NCBI GenBank assembly: GCA_943704525.1
Contig: CALSCQ010002921.1
Location: 1-19,560 of the forward strand
Direction of reading: 5' to 3'
Length of the DNA stretch: 19,560 nt
From: Pigoraptor vietnamica
Taxonomy: Eukaryota > Opisthokonta > Filasterea
Below are positions 9,826 to 18,699 of the stretch, in pieces. The first letter of the stretch is position 1. The number at the start of each line of letters is the position of its first letter. Below the pieces are notes generated by a model. It searched no databases and was not told where the DNA came from. It saw only the letters and a list, made by a program, of their open reading frames with translations. Both the position numbers and the translations under genes were made by a program.

Positions 9826-10363
9826 CTACGACGATGCAGCCGGCTCGGGCGCCGCCTGGCCGCCTTGCGCCGCAGCCTTCTCCTCGCCGCCCTCCTTCCG
9901 CCGGCGCTGACGCGGGGGCCGCTGCTCCTTGGGCGCCGCATCTGTGGTGGCGGGTGCCGCTCCCGGTGCTGCGGGTGCGGCCGTCGCCTCCCCGGCAGGC
10001 GCGGGAGAGCCGGATCCCTCAGCGCCACCCGCGCCCCCGCGCCCCTTACCCCCGCGCCGCCTACGCTTGCCTTCGCCCTCGCCCTCCGCAGGCGCCGCAC
10101 CGTCGGACGCGGCCTCAGGGGCTACTGTAGGCGCCGGTGCCGCCCCAGCGCCAGCGCCCTCCTTCGCCGCGCCGTCGGCCTTACGGCCACGCCGCCGCTT
10201 CTCCCCATCGCCATTGCTAGTCGGCGCCGCCGAGTCACCCGCCGGGGCTTGTTGCGCTTGCTGCTGCTGCTGCTGCTGCGCATCCTTTTCCTTGTTCGTT
10301 TGGGCCGGCTTGTCGCCAGCGACCGCCGGCACAATGCGCGTTGCGGGTGCCCTAACGCGCTGG

Positions 10364-10396
<33 letters not shown>

Positions 10397-12574
10397 TGCG
10401 CTTGAGGCTGCGGCTGCGGATGGGCCGGCGCCGGCGTCGTCTGTGCGCGCGGCGCCTGCGCGTCGTTCTGCCGGCGCCCCTGACCTTGCTGGCCCTGTCC
10501 CTGCTGCGCCTGGGATGCCTTCTTCGCATCCGTCGCTGGTGCAGCGGCGGCGTTGGGCGCGCCTCCCCTGGCCTGGCGCTGACCGTCCTGCGGCTGCTTG
10601 GGGCGACCCTGCTTGTCCTCCGCGACGCGCTGCACCGCGGGGCTTCCCGCGGCCGGACGGTCCCCGCGCTGACCGTCCGCAGCGCCATTCTGCGGCGCCT
10701 GCCTCCGACGGGGATCGCGCGGAGAGGCGACGTCCGCGACCGCCATGGGCTGTCGAGCGCGTTCGCGGTTCTCCCGTCCATCGCGTCCATCGCGTCCGTC
10801 GCGATCCCCACGGTAAGCACCTGGCGCACGCCGGTCGGGGCCACCCATGCGGCGGTCGATGGACGCGCGCCCAAAGTCGCCCGCCAGCTCGCTCATGGCC
10901 TGCGCGCTCTTCACCTGAAAGTCGATGAGGAGGCGCGCGTTCTCGACGGCGTCACGTGAGCCGGTGATGACGACGGCAACGGCCGCGTCGGGCGGGGCGT
11001 TTGCGGGCGGGTCGTGGACGCGGATGGAGAGGACTTGCGAGCGCTCGGTGATGTCCTGGAGGTTGCGGCCCCCCTTGCCAATAACCATCCCAATCTCAGT
11101 TGCGGGGACAGAGAGCGTGGCCTCGGTCACCTCCAGCACCGCACGTGCGGCATCGACAGCCGCGCGCGTCTGCCCAAATCACGTGCGCGTGTCAGCATGC
11201 AACTAAACACTTTGCAGAGACAATACCAATAAGGCATTCGCGCACCTTTCCGCGCACGATGAACGTGCCGGTGGCGTCGTCGATGGCAATGTCGGTGACG
11301 CCAACCACCTCGCGGGCGCGGTTGATGTTCGCGCCCTTCTTGCCAATGGCCAGCCCGATCAGTTCCCGGGGCACGGCAAAGCGCTCCTCGACGAGGTAGT
11401 CGGCCTCGCGGACGGCGGACACCTGCGACGCACACGCCGTGTGAGAAGTGGACACGCGCAGAACGAATGATACGCACACTGTGACAGCGGCGGCACGCAC
11501 CGGCTGCATGAGCGGGCGGAGGCGGGCGAGATCGTACACGCCGCGCAGGTGGATGGGCGCAAGCAGCCCCGCCTTGTCAATGGCCGAGCGGTCGCCAACG
11601 ACCACGAGCGTGCCGCGGTCCGTGACCGACGCCGACAGCAAGCCCGTCACACGCACGAAGTCTGCGCGCATATTGAGTCTCAACGTACGCTCCGAGCACA
11701 CATCGTAAATATAAAAACGCCTTATTCCAGGGCAAAATACGGCCGGGCAGTCAACCATCGGAACACAAGGCCCAGCCCCCGCCCACCGTCATGGATGTGC
11801 TCCTGGCGGCAGTAATTGACGATCATGAGGTCGAGAGGAAATTCCGTGCGCACGAGGTGCGAGAGATCGAGTGGCGTGCTGCATGATAACGGGAATGAGA
11901 GACACTTCGACGAAATGAGACGACAATTCGCGACAAAGCGACGCCAACATGCTCCACACGTGCCTGGGCGCAGCGGGACGGATCTTTTCCAGCTCCACCA
12001 TGTCCTCGCTGCCGTTGTCGAACTTCACGAGGCAGACGCCGCGCTTGGCGTTCACTGCGATGCCGGGGAACCAGCTCGCCGGGACCGCCGGGCTGCTGTC
12101 GGTCGTCGCTTGCACCTAGGCGTCGCACGCACCGTCAGATTGCCCGCTTAATAGCGCCATGTGAACGAACGCCGCAAACGCACCTCCACATGCTCATTTG
12201 GTGCAGGGAAGGTCGGGGGGACGGGGCCGGCGAGGGGCGCAGCGCGCACAGAGAGGAGGTCGTGCCACGCGGGGGGCCGCCAACTGCGCAACGAGACCGC
12301 GGTGAGGAAAAGGAACCGACAAACAACGGCCTCGGCATGCATCTTGGTACACCCACTCATTCTCGTAGGCGACGAGGACTTGGGTCGTCGTAAAGTCCTT
12401 GAGAAACGCCTGTTATGCGCATCCAGGTTAGCGAGAAGTGCCCCCGCTGCCGACTCAGATGGACCATGTGCGAGCAGCGTGGCGAGAGTGCAACTGGCGT
12501 GCATCTGCGTGACTTGCCTTGAAGTAGCTCTTGGTGCGCTCGTCCCGCACTTCGATGGTGTTGTTTGTCAGCAT
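9826..12574 (-). CDS. FMR1: FMRP/FXR-family RNA-binding protein (Tudor-Tudor-KH0-KH1-KH2)
   Basis: Eight exons on the minus strand: 12574-12518, 12409-12357, 12283-12184, 12115-11958, 11878-11787, 11661-11501, 11422-11246 and 11169-9826, giving 713 residues. Tandem Tudor/Agenet domains cover about 6-50 (TIEVRD, FKAFLKDF, VLVAYENDWRPP) and 68-121 (NEHVEV, GVCLVKFDNG). A KH0 region covers 124-207, ending ARLRPLM. KH1 has FAVPRELIGLAIGKKGANIN, with loop GKKG at 234-237. KH2 has LSVPATEIGMVIGKGGRNLQ, with loop GKGG at 297-300, and ends AVENARLLIDFQV. This order is specific to FMR1/FXR1/FXR2, which bind mRNA and repress translation in animals. The remaining 370 residues are disordered: Q/P/A-rich repeats, Q7, DGRD repeats and basic KRRRR/GGKGRGG clusters in place of a classical RGG box. 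The first intron is GC-AG. A possible acceptor immediately before the ATG suggests a 5'-UTR intron. Confidence 0.95.
10258..10419 (-). repeat. Coding low-complexity tract: Q7 and GGCTGC hexanucleotide array in the FMR1 homologue
   Basis: On the plus strand, TTG followed by six CTG units (10258-10278) encodes seven glutamines on the minus strand. An imperfect GGCTGC hexamer array (about 10362-10419) encodes alternating Gln-Pro/Gln-Ala. Both are in frame in the disordered tail and are the kind of sequence expected to vary in length between strains. Confidence 0.85.
12410..12517 (-). other. GC-AG intron (first intron of the FMR1 homologue)
   Basis: On the coding strand the exon ends ...TTCAAG and the intron begins GCAAGTCA, the typical context of a GC donor (AAG|GCAAGT). 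It ends AACAG 108 bases later, and the next exon opens GCGTTTCTCAAG. The join gives YFKAFLKDF, which aligns with the Tudor1 strand of FMRP. No GT donor nearby gives a sensible join. It is the only GC donor among the 46 introns identified. Confidence 0.8.
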
Positions 12575-13021
12575 CCTGCGCACGCTGTTGGGGCGCTAAC
12601 CGCACCACGCACGTCACCGGCGATAACACCCCACGGAACACAATCCGCAGATTCCGAAAGCACACAGACAGCAATGGCACACGCGCAGTCGTGTATGCTG
12701 CAGCTTAACGGCCTGCTTCGCAATCTCAAAAGGATGGCGCCGCTTTGCGCCAGCCCACACAGCGCATTTTGTGGGCCAGCCCATACTACCCTGCATGCAC
12801 CGCGCCCGCAAATTGAATTGACACGCCGTGCAAATTTTGCACATAAATTCCACCGTTATCAGTTTGATAAGTCCGCCAGCTGTCATTCTGTTGTGGGTTC
12901 AAACACCAGAGACTACTCAGCCAGTTGACTATTTTCTTTCTTGCATTTTTTACTCTACGGACGCTTCGCGTGCCGACAAGACGACGGAAGCGACACATCA
13001 CACACTCCAGCGCGCGTCTCG
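12575..13021. other. Spacer between the OST-alpha stop and the FMR1-homologue start
   Basis: This 447-base region is the 5' side of the FMR1 homologue and the 3' side of the OST-alpha gene, both on the minus strand. The part at 12780-12960 is clearly AT-richer than its surroundings. It contains an inverted GATA pair TTATCA-GTT-TGATAA at 12856-12870. Downstream of the OST-alpha stop, the minus strand has A-rich runs (12935-12950) that could serve in 3'-end formation. No coding sequence or tRNA is supported. Confidence 0.55.
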
Positions 13022-14392
13022 TCAAGGGCCGCTGTTGCGGTCGATGGCCACCTTCTCTGCCTGGAAGTCCATTGCCGGTTGCGAGTTAATGCGCATCGTC
13101 TCCGCTGCCGTGTCGATGTCATGGTCGCTCGCAGGGTATGCCTTGCGAAACAGAGGAATGAAGAGCGTCGCCTCGAGCACTAGTAGAAGATTGCGCCACA
13201 TATTGGCTCGCGCGTACTGCAGAGTGAAGATACGGTTAGCAATAAACGCAAAGTGTCACACCGCCGGGATCGTGTAAAAATTTGCATGGTTGCGAACGAG
13301 AGACCAGAACGCGATCGTGCAGTGTGCGCCACCTTATTCAGCAGCTTGGTGCCGTCGAAGGCATCCACGCGGAGCAGAATGACAAAGAAGAAGGTTTGCA
13401 GAATGGAGATGAGGAGGATGAGCTTGAGCGCGAGAAACTTGAGGCCGAACGAATAGTGCGGAAGGACCACGCGGGACGCACGCAGGAGCACGAAGAGCGC
13501 CCACATGCAGAGAAGCATCGAGGCCAGCGTGCCCAGGTTGATCGCCACGAGTCCGCGGCTGCGAGAGCCGAGCGCGACGTCCTTCTCGCCGTCGCCGTAT
13601 ATGACCTGTGCAACGATCAAAAGCGCCGGCCGCACGAACATGATCTGCAAGATGCTCCAGCGAAGAATGCGCAGGTGGGCCCTGCACGCGCATCGAACGT
13701 CAATGACAGTTCCGATGCACACTGTAGATTTGGTCTTTCAACCCTGGTCGTCCACTCACTTGTCAAAGGTCATCTTAGGGCACATGCAGCCGCAGCAGCA
13801 GCAAAGGGGCGGAACGGCGAACCACTCCCTCTCGCCGCCGGCAGAGAGGGTGCGCGCGGCGACCTCCCTGCCGCCGAGCATGAGGATAAAAAGACGGCCA
13901 AAGTAGTAGAGCGCAACGCCTGCGGACAAGGGGGGTGGCGAAAGGGAGGACACAGCTGAGCAACTGGGCAACTGGCAAAGAACACACCGACGGCGCAACA
14001 GCGACGCACCCTCATATACGGCCTGGATAATTTCCACAATTACGACCGCCCGCATGACATAAATCGCAAAGCACGCGAGCGTGGCGACAACCTGCAGAAA
14101 AAGTTGCACGTGTGAGGGCACCGCCTGGCAAAAATGCTCCGAGAGAATAGCTGTGCCTTACCGGAAGACAGGCAATGATGACGATCTTTGCGCGGTAGCG
14201 CATGATGTCGCGCGCGGCGCGGCGGTGCTCGGTCGCATGCAAGGCGAAGTTGATCCACGACACGACTGCGAGCACGCTGGTTACGACAAGCACAGCAATG
14301 ATGCGGCCGTCGGCGCCCTCGATGAGCTCCTTCGCCGTCGGCGCATTCTCCGGCTCGGTGTCCGGCCACGTAATGATAGTGTCGTTCGCCAT
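13022..14392 (-). CDS. SLC51A: OST-alpha (SLC51A) organic solute transporter homologue
   Basis: Five exons on the minus strand: 14392-14162, 14091-14010, 13919-13760, 13681-13333 and 13216-13022, giving 338 residues (human OST-alpha has 340). An acidic extracellular-type N-terminus precedes seven hydrophobic segments (for example IIAVLVVTSVLAVVSWI, VVATLACFAIYVMRAVVIV, ALYYFGRLFILML, LASMLLCMWALFVLL, LILLISILQTFFFVILL, NLLLVLEATLFIPLF). The Cys cluster CCCCGCMC (144-151) in the loop after the third or fourth segment is the landmark that separates OST-alpha from TMEM184 relatives. It is followed by TFDKAHLRILRW, much as in animals. In vertebrates OST-alpha pairs with OST-beta to move bile acids and steroids. 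No OST-beta gene is seen here, and substrates in this organism are unknown. A start ten codons upstream (14422) is possible. Confidence 0.9.
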
Positions 14393-14924
14393 TTGCCAAA
14401 AGTTGGTGACACACAACGGCACGTCGCAAGAATACTAATGCTTTCTGCAACACAGCGGAGTGCATACGCTCTGCGTCTCAGTGTACGTGTGCGTGTGTGC
14501 GGGTCATGAGTTCTCTGGGAGCACCCCGCGTGTGTGTGTGTGCTTCAAGCCGGTCGGGATGTGTCTCCGCGCAGTCGGGATAAGCACAATAACACCCACC
14601 ACCCGTTAAAGCGTCCATCGGGAGGAAACACCCACCATACCATGCACGACCCGAAACACCCACCCTTCATCAGCCCAGGCCCTCCCGAGCTAACCCCCAC
14701 CATACACTTGCCGCCAATTAACCCTCACCTTTGCGCGTTCCGAGCCCTTCCGAAGTGTGCACGTCATTGCGGATGTGTCGTCACTATGACCGAATTTCCC
14801 GAAAAACCACCAATGACGGACACACGGCTTCAAAGCGCAAACAGCCATTAAACTGCGGCTGCAGTGCGTTGTGTGAGTCAACACGCTTCCCTCCATTCCA
14901 TCCCCGGAGGGTGTTCACGCAGAA
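14393..14924. promoter_or_regulatory. Divergent intergenic region between OST-alpha and TBC genes
   Basis: This 532-base start-to-start gap must contain both promoters. It holds two GT microsatellites (14481-14503 and 14527-14543) and five copies of a C-rich decamer at regular spacing (14591-14729, listed separately). No TATA box is evident. The minus-strand gene's leader would include the GT repeats; the plus-strand gene's leader would follow the decamer array. Confidence 0.6.
14591..14729 (+). repeat. Five spaced copies of AACACCCACC-like decamer in about 64-base units
   Basis: Exact AACACCCACC occurs at 14591-14600, 14627-14636 and 14655-14664. Near matches are AACCCCCACC at 14692-14701 and AACCCTCACC at 14720-14729. 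Start-to-start distances are 36, 28, 37 and 28 bases, so the pattern is a two-site unit of 64-65 bases repeated. The second site of each unit is followed by ACCATAC. It may be a diverged tandem duplication or an array of CACCC-type factor sites. Confidence 0.7.
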
Positions 14925-16658
14925 ATGGCCAGCGTGGCGCGCAAGATGCGCGTCTCCATCAAGGCGGCGGGGGCGTCGGACGAGGACCTCGACAAGGAAG
15001 TGGACCCGGAGGAGGAAGCCGAGCGGCTGCGCAAGCTCAAGGAGTACGAGGACGCAAAGGGCCGCATGAAGCAGCGGCTGAAGGACGGGCCCGGCGTGGA
15101 CCTGTCGGGGCGCGACGAGCGCGTCAAGTGAGGATCGCGCCTGTTACCCTCGGCGACTGACTCTCCCTATGCTCACACTGCCGACCGTCGGTTGCAGGGA
15201 AAGCGCGTCGGACATGCTGGGCTTCTGCTTCAACGACACGACATACAAGGCGGACGAGCACAAGAAATTCATGCAGTCGTACAATGCGACCCTCACGCGG
15301 AGGGCCATGCGCTGGGACAAGATGCTCCGCACGCCGTCGCAGTGGAACAGGTCGAATAGAGGTGCGTTCTCGGCAACACTGGCGCCGGTTTGTTGCATCA
15401 CTCGTCGTACTAAAGGGCTGCTTGGTGGGTGCAGTGTTCAAGCGCTTCTGTCGGAAGGGCGTGCCGGCCTCTCTCCGTGGACAGGTGGGACTTCGCGACC
15501 CTACCGTTTATAATCGGCGTCGTCTCACACCGTTGCGCGCAGGTGTGGATGGCTGTAACGGGCGCTCAAGCGGAGATGGAGGCGAATGCGGGCGTGTTTG
15601 CAAAGCTCATTGCGGAAGCGGAGTGCAGTGCGGCCAAATTTGTGGACGACATCGAGAGAGGTAAGAGGGTAGTTCGTGGAGGGATGACCGCAAGCAAACT
15701 CAAGGAACAATTCTGCAGACCTCCACCGCACGTTCCCTGAGAACGTGCATTTCTCGTGCGAACTTGATGGCGGCCGTATAGTGCGCGAGTCGCCGAGAAT
15801 CCGGCAGCTCCGCCGAGTCCTGCTTGCGTACGGCCAGAGAAACCCGAAGGTGGGACGTGTTGTCGTTGTGCACGCACAATACCGCTTGCTAAATCTGCGG
15901 TGGAACAGATCGGGTACTGCCAGGGCATGAACTTTGTGGCGGGGATGTTCTTGCTTGTGCTTGACAGCGAGGAGGCCGCCTTCTGGCTCCTCGTGGCCAC
16001 CGTCGAGCGCATCCTGCCAGACTATTACAGCGAGACGATGCGCGGAATGCGGACGGACCAGGTGAGCGCCCGCCCATCCGCGCAGTGCAGCGTGCGGGGC
16101 CGATATGCGTGCTGATGCGCCGTTGGCGCAGGCCGTCCTCGCTGACCTGGTGCGTGAAAAATTGCCGGCCTTCGCATCGCACTTCGAGAGGTCGGGCTTC
16201 GGCCTCTCGCTAGTAACGACGCAGTGGTTTGTCTGCCTCTACGTCGACGCCGTTCCGACGGAGGTGGGTATCTGCATTGTCCTGATCGTGGGCTGGGTCA
16301 TGGGCTCACAGTCGGCTCGCAGTCTGTGCTGCGGATATGGGACAGCCTCTTCTGCGAGGGGCCGAAAGTGCTCTTCCGCATTGCGCTCGCAATTTTCAAG
16401 GTCCGAGAGCACGAGCTTGTCGCCATCAAGGATCCGTCGGCACTCTACAACACTGTCAAGGTGCGCCAACCTCTCTTTTGGTTTGCTGTGGTTTTGCCTC
16501 ATATACGTTGCAGTGCCTAACCGTGTCCGGTCGCGCAGAATCTGCCGCACACCATGGTGGACTGCCACGCGCTAATGCAGGAGGCGTTCCACGCAATTGG
16601 CCCGCTGTCCACGCGCAAGATCAATGCGCTGAGGCGAAAGGCCGCATCGGCGCAGTAA
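14925..16658 (+). CDS. GRTP1: GRTP1/TBC1D6-like TBC domain Rab GTPase-activating protein
   Basis: Nine exons: 14925-15127, 15198-15361, 15435-15484, 15543-15660, 15719-15849, 15909-16061, 16132-16263, 16323-16460 and 16539-16658, giving 402 residues. A charged, probably coiled N-terminus (DPEEEAERLRKLKEYED) precedes the TBC domain at about 125-370. It opens with FCRKGVPASLRGQVW. The arginine finger lies in IERDLHRTFP (I176, D179, R182) and the glutamine finger in IGYCQGMNF (Q227), so both dual-finger GAP residues are present. VWMAVTGAQAEM, RILPDYYSETM, QWFVCLYVDAVP and VLRIWDSLFCEGPKVLFRIAL match GRTP1 best. The domain speeds GTP hydrolysis on Rab proteins; the Rab target is unknown. The gene converges on the next one with only 43 bases between stop codons. 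Confidence 0.95.
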
Positions 16659-16692
16659 AACCACTCGGTGCCTGTTGCAAGTTCCGTTCGCT

Positions 16693-16698
16693 TTTAAT
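16693..16698 (-). terminator. ATTAAA polyadenylation-like hexamer just after the F-box-like gene stop
   Basis: On the minus strand ATTAAA begins four bases after the TGA at 16704-16702. If used, cleavage would fall inside the 3' end of the convergent TBC gene, so the two mRNAs would overlap tail to tail. The hexamer is a common variant signal; its use here is inferred. Confidence 0.35.
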
Positions 16699-16701
16699 TG
16701 C

Positions 16702-18135
16702 TCACGACAGGCCAACCAGCATAGCGCTTGCCCCACGCGCGTTTGCAGCCGACTGCGCGGCATCGCCCGCACTGTCGCAAGCGGCGGCGCGTATGAGCAT
16801 GGCGCGCGTACACGTGGGGTCCACCATCAGGCACTGCGTCGCACAGCGGATGGCCTCGCTGGCGCCCGTCGTCCCCCCAAGCGCCAGATGCGCCGCAGCA
16901 GCGTCCAGAAGAACGGCGACGTGAAGCGAGCGATCTCCGCCAGCGTCGCCGTTAAGCGCGTCCGCGGCCGCGATGCAGTCAAAGGCACTCCCAAGGGCAC
17001 TCAGCGCAGCCCGCGGGTCGTTGGCCACGACAGCGTCCCTTGCGATCACCCGCGCTGTCGCCGCTTGCTCGTGGAGGTCCGCCTGCACGCCCGCACATCG
17101 CAGCAGGTGCTGAAGAGCGGCGACGTGCCCCTTGAGCTCGCGAACACATCGGTGGACGACGGTGGTTCCCGGCGGGTACAACAACACCGTGTGCGACTCT
17201 CGAGGATCTTCGCTTTTCCTGAACGTGGGCGAGAGGAAGGTCCCGTACGGTGTCCATCGCGCACGAACGGCTGGCAAGGCCACTCCGACGATGCGGCCGT
17301 TGTGCACGTGTGGCACGTGCCCGGGCGCCCGGGGCAGAAGGGACACGATGGCAGCCGAGAGGGTACGGGCATCCCGCCGCAGCGACAAGCGCGACGCAAC
17401 CCGCCACGAACGACACGCGACCCCCGCGGACATCTTCGAACGAAGGTCCAGCTGGTCGAATATAGCCATCAGAAGCTCGAGGGGAAGCGGCGCGTGAGCG
17501 ACACCGTCCGCGCAATCAATCCTGATTGGTTGCGAGGACGCGATACGCACACATTGCGCCGCTGCGGTTTCGGTGCGCGCGCGCGAGAGGGCGAGGGTGG
17601 ACAGCAGCGCCCGATCCCCCATCATGCCAGCGACCGGGGGCGACCGGTGCACAGGCACAATTTCCATGTCCTCGCGTACGACGGAAATTGAAGGATGCTC
17701 GTGCGCCCGAACGCCCAGCGCTCGTGCCATTGTAGAGTCGTCGGCAACGAACACTGTGCGCGCCATGTTCGACTCTTCCGCCGCTGCGCGTGCGTCGCCG
17801 TCCGTTCCCTGAACCGCGACGACAAGGCATGCGTCTGTTGTCAGCAGTAAGTTGTTGAGCGCGACGCTGCCTGGGGTGGCAACTGTCTTGTTGGCAAGGC
17901 CCAACGCCGCGAGCGACTTGAGCAGTTCGGATGAGAGGGCGCAGCCTGGCCGCACCGTGACGACGACAAGGTCAGCCGCCGACGCCATGGCGGCAATGGA
18001 GAAGGCAGTTCCTCCGACTGCTAAGCGCACCGCAGCCGCATCCTCACAACAGACGCGCGTGGGCGCTGGCACCGACGAATCGACCGGCAGCGTGTGCTTG
18101 CTTGTGGACGTGAGAGTGACGGCTTGCTTGTCCAT
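16702..18135 (-). CDS. Intronless protein with thioredoxin-like, F-box-like and TPR-like regions
   Basis: One uninterrupted frame of 477 residues from ATG 18135 (context AAAATGGAC; the frame stays open seven codons upstream but without ATG). Residues about 53-160 look like a thioredoxin/AhpC-TSA-like fold: ADLVVVTVRPGCALSSELL, then ACLVVAVQG, RTVFVADDSTMARALGV and HPSISVVREDMEIVPV. A single Cys in PGC sits where peroxiredoxin-like proteins have the active-site loop, so catalysis is doubtful. Residues about 216-250 (PLPLELLMAIFDQLDLRSKM, then ACRSWRVAS) fit an F-box, which would bind Skp1 in an SCF ubiquitin ligase. The C-terminus (about 365-470) is Ala-rich paired helices of TPR type. All three assignments are by eye, and the F-box is the best of them. 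It is the only intronless gene here. Confidence 0.72.
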   Translation of the reverse strand: MDKQAVTLTSTSKHTLPVDSSVPAPTRVCCEDAAAVRLAVGGTAFSIAAMASAADLVVVTVRPGCALSSELLKSLAALGLANKTVATPGSVALNNLLLTTDACLVVAVQGTDGDARAAAEESNMARTVFVADDSTMARALGVRAHEHPSISVVREDMEIVPVHRSPPVAGMMGDRALLSTLALSRARTETAAAQCVRIASSQPIRIDCADGVAHAPLPLELLMAIFDQLDLRSKMSAGVACRSWRVASRLSLRRDARTLSAAIVSLLPRAPGHVPHVHNGRIVGVALPAVRARWTPYGTFLSPTFRKSEDPRESHTVLLYPPGTTVVHRCVRELKGHVAALQHLLRCAGVQADLHEQAATARVIARDAVVANDPRAALSALGSAFDCIAAADALNGDAGGDRSLHVAVLLDAAAAHLALGGTTGASEAIRCATQCLMVDPTCTRAMLIRAAACDSAGDAAQSAANARGASAMLVGLS

Positions 18136-18457
18136 TTTGCCTCGGCAATTAGGCACTCGACCCAGCGGCCGTCCTTAAAACACCGGCATCAGTGCGGTGA
18201 TGTAATCAACAGCGCATGGAAGGCGCAATGGTTTGACCACGGGCACGCCGTGTCGCGTGCGCGCGGTCGTACCGTGTGGTGCGGAGTGGCAATATGTGAC
18301 GTCGCCGAATATGCAGGTCGGCGGCAACTCAACGTGGGGATGCGGCACGTGCAGAGTCGTTCCACGCAGCAAAGGCCTTTTAGGGTCGCAGGGGCGGCAT
18401 GTCCTTCCCGAAACGAGGCATGGCGGCGTCGACATGCCCAAAAACCGACGCACAGAA

Positions 18458-18483
18458 TCGGCGAATATCGGCAAAATCGCCGA
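18458..18483. repeat. Inverted repeat TCGGCGA ... TCGCCGA
   Basis: Seven-base arms at 18458-18464 and 18477-18483 are exact reverse complements with a 12-base spacer that itself contains ATCGGC. The same core recurs nearby as TCGCCGAAAA at 18622 and 18690, so this looks like a family of related sites and not a lone hairpin. Confidence 0.5.
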
Positions 18484-18621
18484 GCACGCGCCACTGCTCG
18501 CTGCGTTGTATTGAGGGCATGTTACCCAAACGGTGCCCCAGGTTACCCGATTTGCTGAAAATTTCACCTCGGCCTTGAAAATCCCGGCCAGTGACTGTGT
18601 GTGACCTCAAAGGCGCACATC

Positions 18622-18699
18622 TCGCCGAAAACTGACGCGGCATTGTCGGCAGCTTTTGCCGAGCCACCGACTTCCGCCAATACAACGCATCGCCGAAAA
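18622..18699 (+). repeat. Direct repeat of TCGCCGAAAA, 68 bases apart
   Basis: Identical decamers lie at 18622-18631 and 18690-18699. The reverse complement, TTTTCGGCGA, resembles an E2F-type site only loosely. The surrounding sequence is not conserved between the copies. Confidence 0.5.

Noticed and set aside
9562-10959. A 465-codon open frame on the plus strand
   Set aside because: It is antisense to the low-complexity tail of the FMR1 homologue. Its Arg/Leu-rich repetitive translation is what reverse-reading GC-rich Q/P/A repeats gives, and the sense strand has KH domain evidence.
12850-12925. Possible tRNA (D-arm-like TTATCAGTTTGATAA and GGGTTCAAAC)
   Set aside because: The T-stem has mismatches, the segment between the two arms has no pairing anticodon stem, and the acceptor ends do not pair. 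The first part is better seen as an inverted GATA pair.
13282-13959. A 225-codon plus-strand frame
   Set aside because: It is antisense to OST-alpha exons 3 and 4. Charged, repetitive translation arises from the reverse complement of hydrophobic codons.
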